A DNA stretch of 64,000 nucleotides from Emiliania huxleyi CCMP1516 (GCF_000372725.1 NW_005196756.1:328719-392718), one strand, 5' to 3'; counted from the first letter of the stretch, positions 10,345-20,914 are shown. The notes: a model not told the origin generated them from the letters alone. Made by a program: numbers and translations.

Positions 10345-10469
10345 GCCCGAAGAACCCAAAGCATTCACCGAGAGCTCGGGTCGACGGACCGCTGATTTCT
10401 CCATTTGGCTTCGGCCCAAACCGGACCATTTGCTGTTAAAAGCTGCACACAACGGCTTGGACTCTCTGA

Positions 10470-10524
10470 CCCTAACCCTAACCCTAACCCTAACCCTGAC
10501 CCTACCCCTACCCCTAACCCTAAC
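10470..10524. repeat. Interstitial telomere-like (CCCTAA)n block 2
   Basis: About nine units, degenerating at its right end (CCCTGACCCTACCCCTACCCC). Same orientation as block 1 and about 125 bp from it. Confidence 0.9.
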
Positions 10525-11235
10525 GACACGGATCACGGTGCTCCTTAGAGGTCGTCGTGCGCGTCGCTGCCGACGCATCTCGCATGTCGGTGTATTTGTA
10601 TTTCGGCGGGGGGGGCGCATTAAAAGAACATTGAGGCTACACACACGTCCTCGAGCGCCTGAGCCCCGAGCAGGACACACCTCACGAATTAAGCTGCTCT
10701 CGCACCTCCTCTCACTAGTTACTCGGTTGGGCTCTCTCCTTTCTATACTTCGTCGCTTTCACCGCGTTTGGATGCAAACTTGTGAAATTTTCAGTGAAAC
10801 GGGGGCGGCCGAAACGTTTCATGTGAAATTCACATGAATTCACATGTGAAAGTGAAAGGGTGAAATTTCACTCACGAACCCTGGATCGGGGGTCCCCCAG
10901 CCCGCCGCAGGCGCCGAATAGCAAAACCGCGCAGCGCTGAGCGCACAGCTCTCCGTACAGGGGCGCACGCACCTCGTGTCTCGTGTGAGGTGGAGAAGTG
11001 TTCAAATCATGTAACATGCTGCATGCCCACAGGTACGCCCACCTTTCGTCCGACGTGCAACCTCTCGCTCACGCGCAGGCTGCGCCGTCGCGTCCCGCGG
11101 GAGGTGGAGAGTGGAGCCACGGGGCACCAGCCTCCAGCCAGCGGCGCGCGGGCGGTAGGCGCCGCGCTAACACTACATGGTTAAAATCTGAGGTGACGTG
11201 CCCACGGCCGCCGCCCCCGCCCTCGGGGGGCCGGG

Positions 11236-12838
11236 TCAGCCACGCGTGTTCGCCAGCTCAACCATGTCCGAAAGCACGCCCGCTGCGGTGGTGCCTGCTC
11301 CGGCGCCGGCGCCTCGCAGGACGAGCGGCGTGGCGGCATACCACTGGGAGTAGATCTCGACGAGGTTGTCCGAGCCGCTCAGCGTGCCCAGGGGCGATGA
11401 AGCCGGCACCGCCACGAGGCCAACCTTGAGGGAGCCGCCGCCGGTGCCGTCCGCCGCGGGCGGCCGGACGTTTGCGGCGTAGCGCAGCACCTTGCCCTCT
11501 GCCGCGGCAGCGGCGACCTTGGCGGCGAAGGCGGCGTCGAGGGTGGGCAGCGCGGCGAGAAAGTCGGGCACGGAGAGCTCGGCGAGCTCGGGCGTGTAGA
11601 GAGGCTCCACCACGACGTCCGAGAGCCTGCGAGATATGGGGAGAGATGGGGAGAGATGGGGAGAGATGGGGAGAGATGCTAGCCGCAGAACATCGCGCAT
11701 CTGCAGCGGAGCGCGTCGGGTGGCTAGCATCAGGAGGACGAGTCTGTCACTTGGTGTGGCGGAGGGCAGACGGGAAATGCGGGGGCCGGGGCACGCACTC
11801 GAGGGCCATGCCGAGGGTGCGCGCGAGGATCAGCGCCTTGCGCGCGACGTCGACGCCGCCTAGATGCGGAGCACATCCCCAGATCTCCCCGCATCTCCCC
11901 ACAATTTCCTCGCAGCACCAGACCTCTAGGTGCGAAACGTGTCCCCCTCTCTCCCCCTATCTCCCCCTATCTCCCCGCCGAGGTCGTCGCGAGGGTCGGG
12001 CTCAGTGTAGCCGAGCTCCTTGGCCTTGCCAACCACCGCGCTGAACGACTCGCCGGCCTGCGGACGGCATGGCGGGCCCCAGGTGTCAGCATGGGTGGGC
12101 GCGGGTGGAGCGTGCGTGTGCACATGCAGCGTGTGCCTGCAGCCCCGACATGACGTACCCGAGTGTGCCCGAGAAGGAGCCCGAAATGAGGGTGACCGCG
12201 TCGTGGGCGCTGACGACGCGTGCGAGCGCCGCGATGACAGGCAGACCGGCGCCCACGCTCGACTCGTACCGCACGCGCGCGGGCGACGTCGGCGCGAGGC
12301 AGAGCTCACGGAAGTTGCGGAAGCTCGAGTCGGCAAACGGCTTCTTGTTGGCGCTGGCGGCGCGCATGTTGGCGGTGGTGGCCGCTTTGAGGAGGGCGGG
12401 CACGGTGGCGTCGGTGGCGCTGCAGTCGACGACGATCGTGTCCGGAGCCTCCTTGGAGTACTTGTCAACCAGCGACTCGAGGAACACGGAGGCGTCCTGC
12501 TCCGCTGGCCGCACCACCGCACCAGACTGCGAGGCGAGCTTGCCTCCGGAGGCCTTGTGCGCGATGAGCGCCGCGATCTCAGCATCGGAGAGGCCGCCGG
12601 CCGCGTCCGCGCCGCTCACCGCCGCCGACGAATCGCACACCGCGAGCGCAGAGAAGCGGATGCCGTATCGCGCCTTGTGCAGCGCCCGGGCGCCCACGAT
12701 GGCCTCGAGCAGCGCTGCGCCGACGCCACCCGCGCCGACAAGGACGAACGGGACCGTGCGCGTCTCGCATGTGGCCATTGTGCTCGCGGAGGCTCGCAGG
12801 AGCGATGCGGCGAGGAGAGCCCGGCGTGTTCGCGACAT
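11236..12838 (-). CDS. Homoserine dehydrogenase, 4 exons
   Basis: Exons 12137-12838, 11979-12057, 11799-11859 and 11236-11626 join to exactly 411 codons (410 aa). The product reduces aspartate semialdehyde to homoserine with NAD(P)H, the branch point to threonine and methionine. Visible motifs: nucleotide-binding VGAGGVGAALLE near residue 35, DCSATDATVPALL, ANKKPFADSS, the catalytic-domain [53 protein letters not shown], and the C-terminal SDNLVEIYSQWYAATPLVLRG with GAGAGTTAAGVLSD. The N-terminus could be a targeting peptide. It lacks an aspartate-kinase domain, so it is the monofunctional type. Introns 1 (12058-12136) and 2 (11860-11978) are GC-AG; intron 3 (11627-11798) is GT-AG and carries GGGGAGAGAT repeats. 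Assignment is very firm. Confidence 0.95.
11635..11678. repeat. GGGGAGAGAT minisatellite in homoserine dehydrogenase intron 3
   Basis: Four to five 11-bp units of ATGGGGAGAG close to the acceptor. Intron 2 (11860-11978) carries the same theme as CATCTCCCC / CTATCTCCCC. Confidence 0.85.
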
Positions 12839-12884
12839 ATTCTTTTCTTAACGCAAAAGAAGTTTCTTTCTTTCTTTTACACTG

Positions 12885-12935
12885 GACGTCCTCCCATCCC
12901 TCCCTTGGGTTGTCTGTTTTCTTTCTTTCTTTTTT
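12885..12935 (+). repeat. Short pyrimidine-tailed dispersed repeat, copy 1 (partial)
   Basis: GTCCTCCCATCCCTCCCTTGG, GGTTGTC and a TTTCTTTCTTT tail. Further copies lie at 20560 (minus), 32449 (minus, partial), 32966 (plus) and 51765 (plus). This one is about 50 bp upstream of the homoserine dehydrogenase ATG, antisense to it. Confidence 0.75.
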
Positions 12936-13425
12936 CACGGGACTGGAAAAGAAAAGCTTCGCCGCGTTTTTATCCCGAAAGAAAAGGATTTGGGCTTCTC
13001 ATACGATTCACGGCAAGGCGCAGACGACGGACCTAGGACGGCTCCTTGAGCACTTGAGCACTGGATAGGGTCGATTCCGCATGGTACGGGACCCCTCGAT
13101 CGTCTCGCCCTCCCTCACTGGTGTGTTCATTGGGGGGGGTCATAACAAACACGGTGCAGGATCGAGGTGCACGCTGCCGAGGCAGTGTCGTCCCCCCTCT
13201 CCCCGACGGCTCCTTACAAGCCGTCGCAGAGAAGCGGAAAACAGAATTTACCGGGAAACTCGCTGTCACACGTCACACGATGGCATGTGCAACATGTTGT
13301 GCATGCACAACATGTACATGTGACGCCCGCCAATGGTCAAACCAAACTAACAAAAATTCTTAGCCGTATATTGCTACGTGAGAGAGAGGATTCTTTATTT
13401 GCTATGTGGAGCTCCGGCGCCTCAG
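12936..13425. other. Intergenic, no gene seen
   Basis: No coding exon recognised. A GCATGTGCAACATGTTGTGCATG-like palindromic tract lies near 13283-13318. Confidence 0.5.
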
Positions 13426-13560
13426 ATAGGGGGTCTGTTCACCATGACTCGCGCCAAAACGCCCTACCTATCTACCTACTACCACCTATACCTATTCCCA
13501 GGCCGCGCAGCGAAGCGAAAAGGGCGAAATTCGGCGTACCTACCTGCAACCTGGGCGTTT
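13426..13560 (+). repeat. CCTACC-rich dispersed repeat, copy 2
   Basis: Same block order as 4990-5185: GATAGGGGGTCTGTTC, GACTCGCGCCAAAACGCCC, CCTACC units, CCCAGGCCGCGCAGCGAAGC. It lies about 370 bp upstream of the NIPA-type gene. Confidence 0.75.
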
Positions 13561-13933
13561 TAGGGGTGCGGCGGCGCTGCGCGCCGCTTAGGGGTGCCGC
13601 CGGCACCCCTAGCGCGCGCTGCGCGCGCGCGTTTGGGGTGCGGGGAGCACCAAAACAGCCCTTTTCGCCCTTTTTTTGCTCTGCTTTCGAACGCAACCGC
13701 CTTTCCTCGCCCCCGATTCCGCTCTCGCTCCCGCTCCGCCAGTCTTGATGGTCCGCGACGCGATCAACGGCGCGCCTTAGCGGTCGCAACGCCCCGAGCG
13801 CGCGGCGCGCCGCTGCACCAACCGCCTCTCTCTCTCTCTCCCTCGGCGCAGGCTCGTGCGCTCTCGACAACAGCACCAGCAGCACGGGAGAGGAGTCGGA
13901 GGCTGAGGAAGGAGAGGAGGAGGATGGCCACAA

Positions 13934-16900
13934 ATGTGCTACCCGTCGGCCGCGGCGCATCAGCCGCAGTCTATCTCAGTGATAGGCACCAACACCTTCG
14001 TCATCGGCGTCATCCTCTCGGTCGTCGCAGACGTGATCATCGCTATCTCGCTTAACGTGCAGAAGACGGCGCACATGCGCAACGAGGGCGCCGACGGCAA
14101 GCCAGTCAAGAGCATGCTCAAGTTGCCGCTCTGGTGGCTCGGCCTCCTGCTGAACGTCGGAGGCGAGCTGGGAAACATGCTGGCCTACGGCTTCGCGCCC
14201 GCCTCGGTCGTCGCGCCAGTCGGGTCGGTGGGCGTGGTCGCCAACGAGGTGATCGCCGTCGTCTTCCTAAAGGAGCCGTTCCGCTGGCGAGACGCCGCCG
14301 GCCTGGTTGCAATCGTCGCGGGCGTGGTGCTCATCATCTTTGGCGTGCCCGAGGACCCTGTCGAGCTCAACGCCGTCGTCCTTCAGGACGAGTATTACTC
14401 GGATCCCGTCGCGTACTCGTACCTGATCGGGCTGAGCTGCGCGGTCCGCACAGTGCCCTCTCTCCCGTGCGCCCTCGGAGAGCGCCCCTTCACGCCTCTC
14501 CCGCCCGCAGGTCGCCTTCTTCGTCGCCTATCTCGAGCCGCGCTACGCCCAGAAGACTGTGCTCATCTGGCGTCTCCTGCCGCTGGCCGGCTCCCCGACT
14601 TCTCGGGAGGCGGCGCGTCGAGGGTTCGCACTCGCCCGCCGTAGGCTCCTTCTCTGCTCGATGATCTCCTCCATGACGGTCATCGCCGCGCGCGGCTTCG
14701 CTTCCCTGCTGCCGCAGTTTGCTGCTGGCGACTGCGCCCACGCGCACTGCGTGGCCGAAGAGCTCTTCCCGCCGTGCCGCCTCACGGTTGCCCATTATCT
14801 CTTCTGGGCGCGTGAGCGCGTGGTCCTCCTCCCCGTCGCGACGGTTCGGCGACACGTCTGCGGCGTCCTTCGCAGGTCCTCCTCGTCATCATCATCATCA
14901 CCGCCGTCTGGAGTGCCGTCTACCTCAACAAGGTGAGCCCCCCCCCCCCTGCAGCCGCCGCTGCCGCTGCGTGTCGCCGCGCCTGCTTCGAGCGTTTCAC
15001 CCAGGCTGTCGTGGCAGGCTCGCGCCCTCTGGTCGCGAGTCCCCCCCCCCCCCCCCCCCCAAAGACACAAACACGCCCCCTCACCACCACCCCACACACA
15101 CACACACGCCGCCGCCGCCGCCGCCGCCGCCGCCCTCCTCTGCGTCGCCCTCTGCGTCGCCCTCCCCGCTGCCCTCCTCCGCGCCGCCCTCCGCGCCGCC
15201 CCCCGCGCCGCCCCCCGCCCCTCTCCCAACCGGTCCCTTTCCGCAGGCGATGATGATCTTCGGCAACACCGAAGTGGTCCCGGTCTACTACTGCACCTTT
15301 ACCCTCATCTCCATCGTCGGCGGCGGGGTTGTCTACCGTGAGTTCCACGGCATGCCGTGGCAGGGCTGGCTCCAGTTCGCTCCGCCGGCGTGGCGCTCGC
15401 CATCGGAGGCGACTTCACTAGTTCGCTAGTTCATTACTTCATTCGTCCATTATTTAACGCGTGACGCTCGCCATCGGAGGCGTCCTGGCGATCACCTCGG
15501 GCAGAAAGCAGCGCCACGGCGCAGAGGGCGGCGAGGAGAAGGAGGTGCCGTTCCGTCTCCTCTCGGCGGAGGAGAAGGCGCTCGAGTTGCGGCGACAGCG
15601 CCGCTCCTCCGCCGCTCCCGTCGCCGGCCCCTTCGCAGCCCACTCCTCCTTCCGGCGGGACGACCGCATCCACACAGACTTCCGCGCGCACGTGCTCGAC
15701 ACTGCGAGCGAGATGGCGGCGGGGGAGCACCTCGCCGCAGCCTACCGGCTCCGCGATTCGGTCGGCGCCAACGCCACGCTCGCCGCGGGCCTGCGCCGCT
15801 TCTCGCACGCCGCGGGCAAGGCGCCGGGCGGCGGCGCCTTCTGCCGCACCTCTTCCGCCGCGGCGCCCTGTGAGCTCGACTCCATCGCCCTCGCCGGCTT
15901 GCGCGGCTCGGCTGCACGCGAGGCGCTGCGAGGATCTCTAGAAGCGGAATGGGGTATTCTTGTACTCCAGCTAGACTCGAGAGGACACGCACTCCGCTGT
16001 GCTCATTCGGCCGTGCTCCGCTGCATTCACTGTGCTCGTAGCCCCTCGTACTCACGCGGTGCTCTGAAGACTCTGGGCAACACCGTGTTTCCCGCCCCGA
16101 GGCTGGCGTTTTCACCACGCAGGCTGCCCAGATCTCCCCAGATCTCCCCATATCTCCCGCCCGAGGCTGGCGGACTCACCCCGTAGGCGGGGCTCTCCGG
16201 CCCGCCGCGGCGAGCGCAAAGCTTCGCTCGGCGCAGGGAGCGCCCTTGACGATGGGTCACGCCCCTGGGAGCCGGGGTGGGATGCGCCCGGGCGCGAGTC
16301 ACTCGCCCGCGTGGCGCTGTGTACCCCCCCGGGCGCAGCGTCGCCGCACACCCCGGTGCAGCGGCCCCGGCGCGGAGCTTCCGCCCCCCGGCGGCGGTCG
16401 GTCCTGAGCATGGAAGCGTCCCCCCCCCCCCCCCCCCCCAGGTGGACCCTTTTCCTCGGCCGTCGGAGCTCGCGGCGCCCGAGGACGACGCGCCGCACGG
16501 CCGGTTCCAGCCCCTCTCCGCGCCCGACTCTCGCGCGCTCGACGAGGCTCTCCTCGGCGAGGGCTCCTCGCTGCTGCAGGCCCTCCGTCCTAGAAGCGGA
16601 CTGCGGAGTCTTGTATTCCAACTCGCGCTCGAGAGGACACGCGCTCCGCTGTGCTCGGCCGTACTCGGGAATCCATTGCCCTCGTACGCGAGGCGTCTGA
16701 AGACCTTGCACGATGCCGTAATCCCGCCCCGAGGCTGGTGTAGTCACACGAATGTACTCTGCACAATGCCGTGTGTTCCCGCCCCTGAGGCTGGTGCGCA
16801 GCACACTGTAGGCGTTCCGTGCCGTCCGGTCGGCGCAACCCCTCCCGATGCTGGTCGCCTCCCCGGAGATCTGCTCGCCCACGCCGCGAGACGAGTCAAA

Positions 16901-17706
16901 GCGCCGGGCGCAGTACCCCGGTGCTCGGCCCTATCACGCCCTCACACAGCTCTATCAAAGCTCGCATCACACACAGCCCTCTCGCAGCCCTATCACGGCC
17001 TCACACAGCCGGGCGCAGTACCCCGGCGCGGGGGCCGTGCAGTGCGGCGGCATGGCTAGACCGACGTTGCTGACGCGTCTCACCGCGCGGCTACAGGCTC
17101 CGGGCATAGCACCGCCTCGGACGCCTCGTCCGCGCCGCCCTTCACGGCGTCTGACATTCTCGGCCTGTTCATCCAAGTCACCTCCTCCCACCCCGCGCGC
17201 GGCACGGGGCTCGCCGTGCGCCACACGCTGCGCCACGACGTTCACCGCGGCTGGAGCTCGCGCCTCGACCTTGCGTCAGCTCACCCGCTGCGGGGAGGGG
17301 ACGGCGGCGACGAGTGCGGCGCCCTCGTCGCTGGCTCGCCGCAGCGCCGAGGTGTGCTGCACGCCGCAGCGCCTGCCACCGAGCCGTCGCGCCGCCTCTC
17401 TCTGCTCGCAGAGGTGAGTGAGGGGCCGTGGGAAGCGTCGGGGCGGGCCAGCTCGGCCAAAGACTCGAGCAGGCCAGCACGGGACGCGCGCGACGCTCCC
17501 GAACCCCCGATTGCCCGTGTTGCGACCTCCTTCACCAACCCGGCCGCCGAGTCTCCGCCCTCGCTTGGCGGCGCCGCTGCCAAGCCAGTGGCGGTCAGAG
17601 CAGCGCCATCGCTTGATGCAGCGTTGGGCTCGCCCTTCGGCACACCGCTCCCGTCCCCGATCGAGCGATGCAGTGTGACGGCCCAGGCCGTCTCTAGCAA
17701 CATCTG
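13934..17706 (+). CDS. NIPA-type magnesium transporter with long C-terminal tail, multi-exon
   Basis: Exon 1 (13934-14443) encodes four to five TM helices (FVIGVILSVVADVIIAISLNV, LPLWWLGLLLNVGGELGNML, APVGSVGVVANEVIAVVFLKEPF, GLVAIVAGVVLIIFG), the NIPA/NIPAL pattern of Mg2+ carriers. Further exons: about 14511-14567, 14645-14809, 14876-14931 (VLLVIIIITAVWSAVYLNK) and about 15247-15380 (GNTEVVPVYYCTFTLISIVGG, the family hallmark). Downstream frames, including 16187 onward, 16442-16579, 16811 onward and 17096-17706, form an unusually long low-complexity tail joined by two family A introner introns (15928-16186, 16580-16810; both GC-AG). The join near 15390-15485 is unclear because an 18-bp block is repeated 76 bp apart around stop codons. 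The core is firm; the tail could belong to a separate gene. Confidence 0.72.
15937..16187 (+). repeat. Family A introner, copy 2 (NIPA gene)
   Basis: Starts TCTAGAAGCGGA and ends CCCCGTAGG, with the core ACTCGAGAGGACACGCACTC. Flanks are CGAGGATC (15929-15936) and CGGGGCTC (16188-16195), 6 of 8 identical. Splicing from G15928-C15929 to TAG (16184-16186) opens a frame that runs on for more than 200 bases. Near its end it also carries CAGATCTCCCC units like the other intron family. Confidence 0.8.
16589..16811 (+). repeat. Family A introner, copy 3 (NIPA gene)
   Basis: Starts CCTAGAAGCGGA and ends CACTGTAGG, with the core AACTCGCGCTCGAGAGGACA. Flanks are CCCTCCGT (16581-16588) and CGTTCCGT (16812-16819), 6 of 8 identical. 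Splicing GC (16580) to TAG (16808-16810) joins SSLLQ to AFRAVR in frame. Confidence 0.85.
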
Positions 17707-18281
17707 ACTGCTCCCCGCCGCAACGTGCGCAAGAAAAGTGCTAAGTGGAACAAATGGTTAGAGGGGCAATTCCAATTGGGCGTGGGGGTTCGGCATGGGT
17801 TTTTGGCCAACATTCAATCACAAGATCAACGTTCATCAGACATCTCACCGCCCTTTTGCATTATTAAGCAACCGTTTCGCGTCGTCGAAAAACGGCTCAA
17901 GCATATATCGGCATTAGTCTGAGAGACAGTGTGGGGGGTGTCAAGTACCGCGGTAAGGGTACCCTAGAGCTAGCGGACTCGCTCCCCGGCTCGAGGCACG
18001 GCTGACGGCTCCGGCTGGGCTCCGGCTGGCGGCGTCTCACGTCTCGCTCCTCTGCGCGGCCACGCTTGTGTTGAGGAATGGCAACCCATGTGGGATTGTG
18101 GGTGCCCCTGTCTGTTTCTTTTCGGAGCTAACGCACCCGTTGATCCTTGTTTTGCAGTTTCTAATTCCATGCCGTACTATTCGACTACACGAATTTTTCA
18201 ACCACTTATAATACGCCTTAAGCTGCGACACGTATTTGTGCGAACACAAGCTGCGCAATGATCACAAGCGAAGAGCGCACG
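17707..18281. other. Intergenic, no gene seen
   Basis: Contains the 3' flanks of two convergent genes. No repeat or exon recognised. Confidence 0.5.
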
Positions 18282-20447
18282 TTACGCCTCCTCCGGCTCC
18301 TCCTCCGGCTCCTCCGGCGCCGCCTCTTGCTCTGAGTAAGCCGAGATGACCTCTCGGTAGTATTGTGCGACGTCGGCTGCGGTCTTTCCGATGGCATCCG
18401 CGTACTCGTCATAGACCTGATGTGCAGCGATGATGGCGAACACCTGGAGAACAGTGATGAACACACCAACGAGGACGACGAGCCCCTTGGCCAGCCTGTA
18501 TCCAAACCGTGTCCATTTACCCACCGCGCTTGATTTTCCGATCGCGGCCAGCCGGGACTTTTTCGCCGGTGATTTGTCCAGTTGGTCAGCGATGCTTTTC
18601 TTGGTTCGCAAGCTCGAAGGTGTGTTGTCATGGAGTTGCGACTGAAATAGCCTTTGCTGGTGCGGCTTCCAGGCGCGCGGGTCCACAGCCATGTTACCTG
18701 GTCGGTTACCAGGATTATTCAACATCTCGCGAGCTTGATTCTTCAGGTCGAGCCCTCGCTTGTACATCGGGCTGTTGTAATCCGTTGCTGCATTCATCAT
18801 ACCTTCACCTCTTATCTCGATGTCGTAAACCACCCTCCTCACGAGATAGTTGTCGACGCGATTCAATTGGCTGGCACTCGGAAACCCAGCCATGCGAGAT
18901 GTTTCGAGTCCAATTAGCTTTGATGCCGGCGGAATGTACCTCCTGGTGAACCCAGCGTCATAAATCGGGGCGCCGGCCTTCCACCACTTCCACACCGCTG
19001 AAGGACGAAGCTGGTACGCGCTCTTGAAGAAGATGGGCACGGTATAGAGCCCCAGTAGGCCTTGACCGATTTGAACAAGCTGCGGACCCAGCTCACCAAA
19101 ATACTTGGTGTATAGGGTGGTCAGACCACCCAAAGGCACCTGATCAAACTCGCCAACGGTGGCGTTGGCCAACTCAAGCATGTATTGCTTGAGCTTCTCC
19201 GCTTCTCCACTGTACTGGAGCGTGGCCGCCGGCGCGGCCATGAGCTTAATGTAGGTCTTCATGGCGTCCACGGTGAGGTGATCGTATGGGTAAGTGCATG
19301 GATCAGGGCAGTAAAAGTCACCCTGTTTATGCATGTATGGCTGCAAGCTCGCGTCCGTCATGGCCGCCTGGGTTGCAACTGGGATTGCGCCGAACAAAGC
19401 CCACATACTTTCAAAGGTCGTGGCAATCAGCAGGCGAGGGAAAAAGGCGCCCATATTGCTGCCAGCAATTGACCACTCCCTGATGGAGTCCATCTCCGGC
19501 CGGTCGACCACCTTCTTCTGAAAGCCGGTGATGTACTCGATGACGCCCTCTTGCAACTCCTTCTGCTTTAGGCCGACCACTTGAGCGGCAACCATAGTGC
19601 CGATAGTGCTCCCGGTGAGGAAGAGACCAACTCCGGGGGCCCCCCTGAAGAAAATCGACGCCGTTCCAGCCACGCCCGAGGCGAGGTTAAGACCCGCCAC
19701 TGTTTCAGAATTGGTTTTCAGATCCGCGTTCCTCTTGTCTGCCTCGTCTTTAACGGCCTGAACCGCGCCGTTGCTGACCTGCTCAGTCAGCTGTGCAATG
19801 GACTGCTGCCTCTTGAAGTGCGTCAGCACGTTGTTCAGGAAGTCGTCCATGTCGTCCGGTGTCACACCGGATGGGCACCGCCCATATTCGAAGCATTTGA
19901 AAAGTACATCCAAGCCGAGCCGGGTCGATTCGTACGAGTTGTAGTTATCCTCGAATTCCGGGTCCGGGGTTGGAACAGGAATCGGCATCGGCTTTACGGT
20001 CGCGGCAAATGCCGGCGACCGCAAGACGATATCCGCATCTGAGAGCCGGCGTCCGTTCCCAGTATGCCCGACGCACCCAGCCATTCCCTCTTGCACCTCA
20101 GCGGGGAGGCTCTGGAAGTGCTCTCGCGCCTCTACCTTCGTGTAGGTGCCGTCGCCGTCGGCGTCATTTGCGCTAAACGTCAGCCAAAGGTGGACCTGGT
20201 ATTCCGTGTAGTTGTTGCAGGGCAGCGACCTCCCGTATTCATACGCCTCACGGAAGGAAAGGACGCCGTCCCCATCGCGATCGATGTCCGGCTCAAAGTT
20301 AGCGTCTGCACCAAGCAGTGGGGCAGACCTGAGGGGTGGCGGATCTGGGACCGGAGGCTCTCGTGCATCTGTCCGCGCAGGTGTGCTCGAAAAGGCGCCG
20401 ACGTGCGCGACGAGGAGGGCGAGGGCGAACGTGAGCAGGCGCCACAT
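18282..20447 (-). CDS. Secretory-pathway membrane protein with two EF-hands, no recognised family
   Basis: A single exon of 721 aa from ATG 20447 (MWRLLTFALALLVAHVGA, a clear signal peptide). Two calcium-binding EF-hand loops follow: DIDRDGDGVLSF (about residue 54) and DADGDGTYTKVE (about 93). The remaining about 550 residues are unfamiliar: a PMPIPVPTPDPEFEDN linker, a Gly/Ala-rich hydrophobic region (SGVAGTASIFFRGAPGVGLF...STIGTMVAAQVVG), a CPDPCTYPYD motif, a positively charged segment (KKSRLAAIGKSS), and a near C-terminal TM helix (LVVLVGVFITVLQVFAIIAAH) before a Glu-rich tail. It has no introns and lower GC than its neighbours, which could reflect transfer or simply a different history. 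Ca2+ regulation is inferred from the EF-hands only. Confidence 0.8.
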   Translation of the reverse strand: MWRLLTFALALLVAHVGAFSSTPARTDAREPPVPDPPPLRSAPLLGADANFEPDIDRDGDGVLSFREAYEYGRSLPCNNYTEYQVHLWLTFSANDADGDGTYTKVEAREHFQSLPAEVQEGMAGCVGHTGNGRRLSDADIVLRSPAFAATVKPMPIPVPTPDPEFEDNYNSYESTRLGLDVLFKCFEYGRCPSGVTPDDMDDFLNNVLTHFKRQQSIAQLTEQVSNGAVQAVKDEADKRNADLKTNSETVAGLNLASGVAGTASIFFRGAPGVGLFLTGSTIGTMVAAQVVGLKQKELQEGVIEYITGFQKKVVDRPEMDSIREWSIAGSNMGAFFPRLLIATTFESMWALFGAIPVATQAAMTDASLQPYMHKQGDFYCPDPCTYPYDHLTVDAMKTYIKLMAAPAATLQYSGEAEKLKQYMLELANATVGEFDQVPLGGLTTLYTKYFGELGPQLVQIGQGLLGLYTVPIFFKSAYQLRPSAVWKWWKAGAPIYDAGFTRRYIPPASKLIGLETSRMAGFPSASQLNRVDNYLVRRVVYDIEIRGEGMMNAATDYNSPMYKRGLDLKNQAREMLNNPGNRPGNMAVDPRAWKPHQQRLFQSQLHDNTPSSLRTKKSIADQLDKSPAKKSRLAAIGKSSAVGKWTRFGYRLAKGLVVLVGVFITVLQVFAIIAAHQVYDEYADAIGKTAADVAQYYREVISAYSEQEAAPEEPEEEPEEA

Positions 20448-20559
20448 ATACACACAACACGTATGTGCAGCAACACCGCCCGCCGTGGGAATTCGATCGA
20501 CCTGATGACAAAATCTGGGCAGTCGACGTTTTCTCGGCGGGCGTTATTGCCTGGCCAGA

Positions 20560-20628
20560 AAGAAAGAAAGAAAACAGCCAATTCAAGGGAGGGATGGGAG
20601 AACGGCACGCCGCCACCACACAGGGATT
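20560..20628 (-). repeat. Short pyrimidine-tailed dispersed repeat, copy 2
   Basis: On the minus strand it reads CCCTGTGTGGTGGCGGCGTG, CCGTTCTCCCATCCCTCC, then a TTTCTTTCTTTC tail. It lies about 115 bp upstream of the EF-hand gene's ATG, in sense orientation. Confidence 0.75.
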
Positions 20629-20914
20629 TTAAGGAGAGGAGTGTGATGCGCTAGCCGTCGCCCACCCTGGGGAGTCTGCCTCTTCGTATCTCTTTTCGCA
20701 GTCTCTCGCCGCTTCTCGCTGCAACCTTCATGCCACCTCGCGGCCGTCCCACTCTCGTCGCTCTCTCCCTTGTCACTTCCTCCTCTGTCGCGTCGTTCTC
20801 TTCTGCCTCGTCCTGCGGCGCCGCCGCCTGCCGGTCCCTTGTTCTCGCGGCTTCTTTCGCCTTTCGGCGCAGCTCCGTCCTCCTCGCTCTTATTGCCTGG
20901 CCGTGTGGCGCTTT

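Larger units (their letters stand above)
7935..10883. mobile_element. Non-autonomous hAT-like DNA transposon carrying a satellite array
   Basis: 2949 bp bounded by perfect 12-bp terminal inverted repeats (CAGGGTTCGTGA at 7935-7946 and its complement at 10872-10883) and a perfect 8-bp target duplication (GATCGGGG). Both subterminal regions are rich in TTTCAC/GTGAAA motifs (about 7963-8030 and 10785-10875), as in hAT elements. CAGGG-type ends and 8-bp duplications are hallmarks of the hAT superfamily. The interior holds no transposase; it consists of a 180-bp satellite array and two blocks of telomere-like repeats. The identical target duplication suggests recent insertion. Frames read through the satellite on both strands are by-products. 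Confidence 0.88.
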
